Of a DNA stretch of 9,319 nt, positions 5,271 through 9,319 are shown piece by piece. The notes beneath the pieces are model-generated. The model did no database searches. It was given only the letters and a program-made list of their open reading frames with translations, and was not told where the DNA came from. Every line of letters begins with the position of its first letter. The first letter of the stretch is position 1. The stretch comes from an uncultured Oscillospiraceae bacterium (GTDB lineage: Bacteria; Bacillota; Clostridia; Oscillospirales; Oscillospiraceae). The stretch spans positions 1 to 9,319 of the forward strand of contig CAKTFW010000050.1 in NCBI GenBank assembly GCA_934561175.1. The letters are read 5' to 3'. The position numbers were made by a program, and so were the translations under genes.

Positions 5271-6053
5271 TTAAATTTTTGAACTGTATGAACTCTCAGA
5301 CCACAGTGTACCCAACTGATCGGCAGTTAATTCCGCCATTGCGGTTTTGCTGTGCTGAGAGGCAGATTCCAGACTTGCAAACTGTTCAATGAATTGATCG
5401 CTGGCGGTGGTAAGTGCCTGCTCAGGATCGACACCGGCAGCGCGGCAGGCTGCAACGGACAGAAAGAGCAAATGTCCAAGCGCTGCTGCGGAAGAATGCG
5501 CAGAAAGTTCCTGTGCGGAAGAAATAATAAGTGCCTGCGCCTGTACAGCGGTTGGGACGGCAATTCCAGCTTTTTCCGCTTTTTTTTGAATTTTCTCCGC
5601 ACGCCAAAGCGCGGGAAGACTGCGAGCAACTGCATGCAGGGTGTCGGTGTCAGTTTGCTGCCCCTTTTCAACCCGCTTGAGTGCATCCCAGTTGGTCAGG
5701 ACTTGTTCTGTATTGTCAGCCTGTGTGGTACCGAAGACATGGGGATGGCGAAAAATCAACTTTTTGCAGACGCCATCGGCAACCTCATCGATTGTGAAGC
5801 GGCCGCGCTCCCGCTCAATATCTGCGTGAAACAGAACTTGCAGCAATACATCGCCGAGTTCTTCACACATATGGTCGGCATTGTCTTCGTCGATGGCTTC
5901 ACACGCCTCATAGGCTTCCTCCAGAAAATTCCGGCGGATAGAATGATGGGTTTGTTCCTGATCCCAGGGGCAACCGCCCGGCGCGCGCAGTAATCGAACA
6001 ATTTCGATCAGATCATCAAAGGTATACTTGTCTTTCGCTATAAAATTTACCAT
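5271..6053 (-). CDS. mazG: MazG nucleoside triphosphate pyrophosphohydrolase with degenerate C-terminal half
   Basis: MazG hydrolyses NTPs and dNTPs to the monophosphate and pyrophosphate and clears aberrant nucleotides. The 260-residue protein has an intact first domain. It starts with 'FDDLIEIVRLLRAPGGCPWD' (12-31), then QTH (34-36), E-E-x-x-E (Glu45, Glu46, Glu49) and E-E-L-G-D (64-68), the Mg-binding helices. 'FRHPHVFG' follows at 101-108. The second domain keeps the family frame ('SLPALWRAEKIQKKAEKAG', 'AGVDPEQAL') but not the acidic sites: where E-x-x-E and EELGD belong it reads 'ISSAQELSAHSSAAALGHLL'. Thus only the N-terminal site should be catalytic. It also lacks the N-terminal SAM-methyltransferase-like domain fused to MazG in Bacillus YabN. 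The start at 6053 has a weak AAGGG nine bases upstream. It lies 36 nt after the flippase gene and 27 nt before hup. Confidence 0.93.
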   Translation of the reverse strand: MVNFIAKDKYTFDDLIEIVRLLRAPGGCPWDQEQTHHSIRRNFLEEAYEACEAIDEDNADHMCEELGDVLLQVLFHADIERERGRFTIDEVADGVCKKLIFRHPHVFGTTQADNTEQVLTNWDALKRVEKGQQTDTDTLHAVARSLPALWRAEKIQKKAEKAGIAVPTAVQAQALIISSAQELSAHSSAAALGHLLFLSVAACRAAGVDPEQALTTASDQFIEQFASLESASQHSKTAMAELTADQLGTLWSESSYSSKI

Positions 6054-6089
6054 ACTTTTCAGCCCTTAGCAACTAGAATTTCACAGAAA

Positions 6090-7694
6090 TCAATGGATTT
6101 TCAACAGTTTTGCAATTTTTTCCCCTTTTGGCAGGAGCATACAGTCATCAAGGGTAATGATCCGCAGCAGCAGAACGCAGACTGCATAGACGCACATGGC
6201 TACAACGATTGCGCCAAGGCAGCAAATGGACTGTCGAGAGATGATTCTGGTAAGAAGATCATAGGAGAGAAGCGCACTGGCCCCCATAATTGCGGAGGCA
6301 ATCAACGGTTTGACCACGATGGCAAGAACGCGCGGACGGCGGCGCATCATACGGCGCATGGTCATCAGGTTCAGCGTGGTGATGACAATATAGCAGGTCA
6401 GGGTACCAATCGGTGCGCCGGTGATGTTGATGGCAGGCTGCCCGACCAGCAGATAATTGATAATGACCTTGACAATACCGCCGATCAGCATGTTGATGAC
6501 AGGAGCACGGACATTACCGTGAGCCTGCATAATCGCATTGGTCAGCAGAACGATGCAGTTGAAAAATACGCAGATGCCGAGAAGGGCCATCAGTGGTGTA
6601 CCGGCAGCAAGATCATCACCGGAGTAATTGTAAAGCATCTGCAAAATCGGACCGGAGAGGACTGCAAGTCCTACGCCGCAGGGCAGCGCCATCAGGCTCA
6701 TGATTCGCACCGCCGATTCTTCCACCTTCAATGCACCGGTCTGGTTTTTCATGGTGAGGTGTGCGGTGATGGAGGGAATTACGCTGACGGTGATCGGTAC
6801 CACAAAGGCGGAGGGCATATTGAACAGTGTCTGGCAGGCACCATAGATGCCGCGAAGGCTTTCTGCCGCATCCTGAGAGAAACCGGCGGCCCCTTTCAGC
6901 TGACCCAGCACGATTTTGGAATCAATCAGATTGATGATCTGCAGACCGGCAGCACCGATTGTAATTGGGACGGCGATGGCCAGCAGTGTCTTCATGGTCT
7001 TCTGCATGGTCTGCGTGGGTTCAGATGCCTGGGCATTCAGCAGTGAAGCAGATTTACGGTGCTGAATCGCGAGATAGAGCGCGGAGAGAATGATGCCGGT
7101 CGTGACACCGATGATCGCGCCTGCAGCGGCAATTTCAATGTCATAGCCCAATTTGATGAGCATCCAGGCAAGACCGAGGCCGAGAAAAAGCTTGCACAGT
7201 GCTTCAATAATCTGGCTGACAGCGGTTGGCGTCATATAGCTTTGGCCTTGAAAATAACCGCGGAAAGAAGAAATCAGACAGATGAACAGAATGGCTGGGG
7301 CAAGCGCTGCCATACAGTACCAGGCGTCGGCAGCCTCCATAAAGACGGCCAACTGCTTGGCAAAGAGCAGCATTCCGGCACTGCCGATGATGCCAAGTGT
7401 GAGGAAAATATACAGTGATGCACGGTAAATGCGGCGAATCTGAGCTCGGCTGCCGAGTGTCTGCGCTTCAGAGATCATACGGGACATTGCGACAGGAAGT
7501 CCTGCGGTTGAGATAGTCAGCATCACTGAGTAGATATCGTAGGCCGTCAGAAAGTAGGTGTAGCCCTGATTTCCGATGATCCGCACCAGTGGAATTTTAT
7601 AGCAGAAGCCGATCAGCTTGACCACGAAGGTTGCAAGCGCCAGAATGGCAGCGCCATGGAGAAAACTCTGTTTTTGAATTGGTTTTTGCGACAT
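6090..7694 (-). CDS. Polysaccharide/lipid flippase of the MOP superfamily (SpoVB/YabM-like)
   Basis: The 534-residue membrane protein shows about 14 hydrophobic segments throughout. Its N-terminus 'FLHGAAILALATFVVKLIGF' with following 'YKIPLVRIIGNQGYTYF' is the signature of the SpoVB/MurJ-like branch of the MOP exporters. These proteins move undecaprenyl-linked or other polar lipids across the cytoplasmic membrane. SpoVB acts in spore cortex synthesis; YabM-type paralogues sit beside mazG and yabO, as here. The exact lipid cannot be deduced. I chose the ATG at 7694 over an in-frame ATG at 7760. AGAAGGG lies eight bases before 7694, and the extra 22 residues are polar, unlike the family, and overlap the deaminase gene. 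The stop of the deaminase gene is only four bases upstream, suggesting translational coupling. The gene ends at 6090, 36 nt before mazG. Confidence 0.9.
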   Translation of the reverse strand: MSQKPIQKQSFLHGAAILALATFVVKLIGFCYKIPLVRIIGNQGYTYFLTAYDIYSVMLTISTAGLPVAMSRMISEAQTLGSRAQIRRIYRASLYIFLTLGIIGSAGMLLFAKQLAVFMEAADAWYCMAALAPAILFICLISSFRGYFQGQSYMTPTAVSQIIEALCKLFLGLGLAWMLIKLGYDIEIAAAGAIIGVTTGIILSALYLAIQHRKSASLLNAQASEPTQTMQKTMKTLLAIAVPITIGAAGLQIINLIDSKIVLGQLKGAAGFSQDAAESLRGIYGACQTLFNMPSAFVVPITVSVIPSITAHLTMKNQTGALKVEESAVRIMSLMALPCGVGLAVLSGPILQMLYNYSGDDLAAGTPLMALLGICVFFNCIVLLTNAIMQAHGNVRAPVINMLIGGIVKVIINYLLVGQPAINITGAPIGTLTCYIVITTLNLMTMRRMMRRRPRVLAIVVKPLIASAIMGASALLSYDLLTRIISRQSICCLGAIVVAMCVYAVCVLLLRIITLDDCMLLPKGEKIAKLLKIH

Positions 7695-7709
7695 CGAATC
7701 AACCCTTCT
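7695..7709 (-). promoter_or_regulatory. Ribosome binding site inside the end of the deaminase gene that fixes the flippase start
   Basis: The complement of 7703-7709 reads AGAAGGG, eight bases before the ATG at 7694. It lies within the last codons of the MTA/SAH deaminase gene, whose stop is at 7699-7701, so the two genes are tightly coupled. Confidence 0.7.
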
Positions 7710-9039
7710 GTTCTGTGTCGCTCGCAAGCGGCTCGTTGGAGAATACACGGGGCATTGCATAGTTTGTCAGCTCTTGCACGACAGCGGGCAAGTCGATGGT
7801 AGCATACTTCCCAGCTGAGTAGAGCACCTTCCCGCGCACCATAGTCAGGACAACATCATGTCCGGAAGCGGCATAGACCAGGTGGGAGATCACATTGTGG
7901 CAGGGGATCAGATGCGGCTGGGTGAAGTCCAGCAAAATCAGGTCTGCGTCCATTCCCAGCTTGATCTGGCCGCATTCGTTTTCCCGCCCCTGTGCGCGTG
8001 CGCCGCACACGGTTGCCATCAGCAGTGCGGCCGGCGCTGCGATGGCGGTAGGATCTTGCATGGTGCCTTTGGCAAGCAGGGCCGCGGCCTTGATTTCTTC
8101 AAAAAGGTCCAGATTGTTATTTGATGCGACGCCATCGGTGCCGAGCGCCACATTCATACCGGCTTTTACCATTTCCATTACATTGGCAATGCCACTGCCG
8201 AGCTTCAGGTTGCTGATGGGGCAGTGAACCGCAGAAACACCGCGTTTTGCCAATAGTTTCCGATCTTCCGGCTCCAGCCAGACGCAGTGTGCAGCCACAG
8301 CGCGGCTGTCCCAGACATGGTGGCAGTCGAGAATCTGGGCGGGCGTCAGACCATATTTTTCTTTGCAGCTTTCATGCTCGTTTTGAGTTTCCGACAGGTG
8401 CACCTGCATACCGATGCCGGTGTTGATCGCATATTCACTCAGTGCATCCCAGAGCTTGTGGGTGGAGGTGTATTCTGCGTGAATCGAGGCCTCAATTTTG
8501 ATGCGGCCATGATCAAAACCATCCCATTTGTCACGGACAGCGACCAATTCCTGACAGGCGGGGTAGGTGTCGAAAGCAAAATCGCTGTCTTCAAACAGTG
8601 TGGTGCCGCGGGAGAGGTTGGCTTTTATACCGGATTCGGCGACGGCTTCCACCATGGCATCTGTAAACATGTACATATCCGAGACGGAAGTGACGCCAAA
8701 GCGCAGGCATTCTGCAATACCGAGCAGTGTGGCAGCCTTGGCGCAACGGGCGTCCATCCGATCCTCACGGGGGAAGATATGCTCATTGAGCCAGGTGGTC
8801 AGATCATAGTCATCAGCATAGCCGCGGAGAATTGACATGGGAAGATGTGTGTGCGCGTTGATAAGACCCGGCATCATAACCAGGCCGGTTGCGTCAATAA
8901 TTTCCTTTGGCTGCTCCTGCGGTGCCTGGGGGGAAAGATAGGCAATTTTTCCATCTGTCACACCGACAAAGGCATCTGGTAATACGGACATTTTATCGTC
9001 CATGGTGACGACGGTTGCATGGGAAAACAGTGTATCCAT
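7699..9039 (-). CDS. mtaD: 5-methylthioadenosine/S-adenosylhomocysteine deaminase (amidohydrolase superfamily)
   Basis: The 446-residue protein deaminates MTA and SAH to the inosine analogues, salvaging products of SAM-dependent reactions. The amidohydrolase metal site is complete: H-T-H (His63, His65) in 'GLINAHTHLPMSILRGYADD', His214 and Glu217 in 'QVHLSE', His251 in 'AAHCVWL', and Asp302 in 'LGTDGVASNNNLDLFEE'. The 'LRGYADD' and 'GTDGVASNNNLD' segments are characteristic of the MtaD/SAH deaminase group rather than of guanine deaminase or atrazine hydrolases. Broader adenosine-type activity is possible. The ATG at 9039 follows AAAGGAG (complement of 9048-9054), which overlaps the stop of the kinase gene. 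It is 14 nt downstream of that stop and 4 nt upstream of the flippase start, so all three are probably co-transcribed. No SAM synthase or methyltransferase is adjacent in the window. Confidence 0.92.
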   Translation of the reverse strand: MDTLFSHATVVTMDDKMSVLPDAFVGVTDGKIAYLSPQAPQEQPKEIIDATGLVMMPGLINAHTHLPMSILRGYADDYDLTTWLNEHIFPREDRMDARCAKAATLLGIAECLRFGVTSVSDMYMFTDAMVEAVAESGIKANLSRGTTLFEDSDFAFDTYPACQELVAVRDKWDGFDHGRIKIEASIHAEYTSTHKLWDALSEYAINTGIGMQVHLSETQNEHESCKEKYGLTPAQILDCHHVWDSRAVAAHCVWLEPEDRKLLAKRGVSAVHCPISNLKLGSGIANVMEMVKAGMNVALGTDGVASNNNLDLFEEIKAAALLAKGTMQDPTAIAAPAALLMATVCGARAQGRENECGQIKLGMDADLILLDFTQPHLIPCHNVISHLVYAASGHDVVLTMVRGKVLYSAGKYATIDLPAVVQELTNYAMPRVFSNEPLASDTEQKG

Positions 9040-9053
9040 TCATCCTGCTCCTT

Positions 9054-9319
9054 TTACTGGATAAATTCTCTTCGCAGCAGGCTGCTGGCAGGCACCAGAT
9101 CCGGATCAATCGGTGCAAACAGCGGCAGTGCATGCAGAATATGATCAATGATCTCACGCTGTGGGACATCCTGCGGCAGAGCCTCCAAAAACGGACGCAG
9201 TTCTGCCCCCAGTACCGGAATTTCATAGCCCAGGGCGGTGTCGATCAGAGAATTGGCTTTTTCATAGAAGGGAATAATGTAGAGCTGTTCGCCGGCACTG
9301 ACATTTCCCCAGAGCTGCA
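9054..9319 (-). CDS. Nucleoside (uridine-type) kinase, C-terminal fragment
   Basis: An open frame runs from the window edge to TAA at 9054-9056 and is cut at its 5' side; 88 residues are visible. They read around 'GEQLYIIPFYEKANSLIDTA', then 'LGYEIPVLGAELRPFLEALP', and end 'PDLVPASSLLRREFIQ'. This follows the C-terminal pattern of the Firmicutes nucleoside kinase related to uridine kinase/phosphoribulokinase, which usually has an N-terminal TGS domain. Family members carry an 'EEADxMFNSALxYELxVLK' segment and end '...SILREFIGG'. The ATP-binding part lies outside the window, so the substrate cannot be stated. The frame was chosen because it continues unbroken to the edge and ends just at the next gene's ribosome binding site. 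An overlapping frame (8993-9226) has no family resemblance. With the MTA/SAH deaminase behind it, the pair suggests nucleoside salvage. Confidence 0.7.
   Translation of the reverse strand, partial: QLWGNVSAGEQLYIIPFYEKANSLIDTALGYEIPVLGAELRPFLEALPQDVPQREIIDHILHALPLFAPIDPDLVPASSLLRREFIQ

Noticed and set aside
5352..5993. Plus-strand open frame of 213 codons opposite mazG
   Set aside because: It is a shadow of mazG without a ribosome binding site or recognisable domain.
6093..7046. Long plus-strand open frame (317 codons) opposite the flippase gene, with further ones at 7059-7418 and 8287-8835
   Set aside because: They are antisense to well-supported genes, are His/Gln/Asp/Gly-rich or otherwise odd in composition, lack family resemblance, and follow from the codon bias of the opposite strand.
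7695..7760. Upstream in-frame start of the flippase gene adding 22 residues
   Set aside because: It would overlap the deaminase gene by about 60 bases and adds a polar tail; the ATG at 7694 has a good ribosome binding site.
8993..9226. Minus-strand open frame covering the kinase-deaminase junction
   Set aside because: It is out of frame with both neighbours, Cys/Arg-rich and without family resemblance; the frame ending at 9054 matches the uridine kinase family C-terminus and stays open to the window edge.
1..9319. Search by eye for CRISPR arrays, transposon ends, tRNA genes, toxin-antitoxin pairs or defence genes
   Set aside because: No regularly spaced repeats, terminal inverted repeats, cloverleaf-like sequences or defence domains were seen; gaps between genes are short and filled by promoters and terminators.

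Overview
The window looks like chromosomal DNA from a low-to-mid-GC Gram-positive of the class Clostridia, most likely in the Oscillospiraceae/Ruminococcaceae. This placement is an inference. It rests on consensus sigma-A type promoters, strong AGGAGG-like ribosome binding sites, a membrane-anchored GDPD, and the Firmicutes-typical cluster of SpoVB/YabM-type flippase, MazG, HU and RqcP (YabO). Base composition appears close to balanced and uniform by eye. I see no mobile element, CRISPR array, tRNA, rRNA or phage gene.

Layout. (1) Bases 1-1671 (+): the 3' part of a membrane-anchored glycerophosphodiester phosphodiesterase, closed by a strong hairpin terminator. (2) 1875-3065 (+): a stand-alone IscS/NifS-type cysteine desulfurase behind a perfect TTGACA-17-TATAAT promoter. 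It is followed by a bidirectional terminator shared with (3) a convergent LysR-type regulator at 3116-3997 (-). (4) 4193-4660 (+): a MutT/MutX-like NUDIX hydrolase, divergent from the LysR gene. Its stop codon interlocks with that of the next gene. (5) 4657-9319 (-): a compact six-gene run, read right to left. It holds a nucleoside kinase of the uridine kinase family (3' end only), an MTA/SAH deaminase, a MOP/MATE-type lipid or polysaccharide flippase, MazG, the nucleoid protein HU, and the ribosome quality-control protein RqcP. Gaps between its first five genes are 4 to 36 nt, which suggests one operon. A perfect 30-bp palindrome with a U-tract lies between HU and RqcP and probably acts as a partial terminator.

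How the genes fit together. The minus-strand run mixes nucleoside and SAM-product salvage (kinase, MTA/SAH deaminase), nucleotide-pool cleaning (MazG), envelope lipid flipping, chromosome packaging and rescue of stalled ribosomes. This is the housekeeping mixture known from the yabM-yabN-yabO region of Bacillus. The sporulation and division genes that follow yabO in Bacillus (yabP, yabQ, divIC) are absent here and are replaced by the convergent NUDIX gene. The NUDIX enzyme adds a second nucleotide-sanitising activity next to MazG, but it is transcribed towards the operon.

I did not find a convincing undescribed system. The points most worth a second look are the hup-rqcP palindrome, the terminator-less NUDIX/rqcP convergence, and the MazG C-terminal half that has lost its metal-binding acidic residues.
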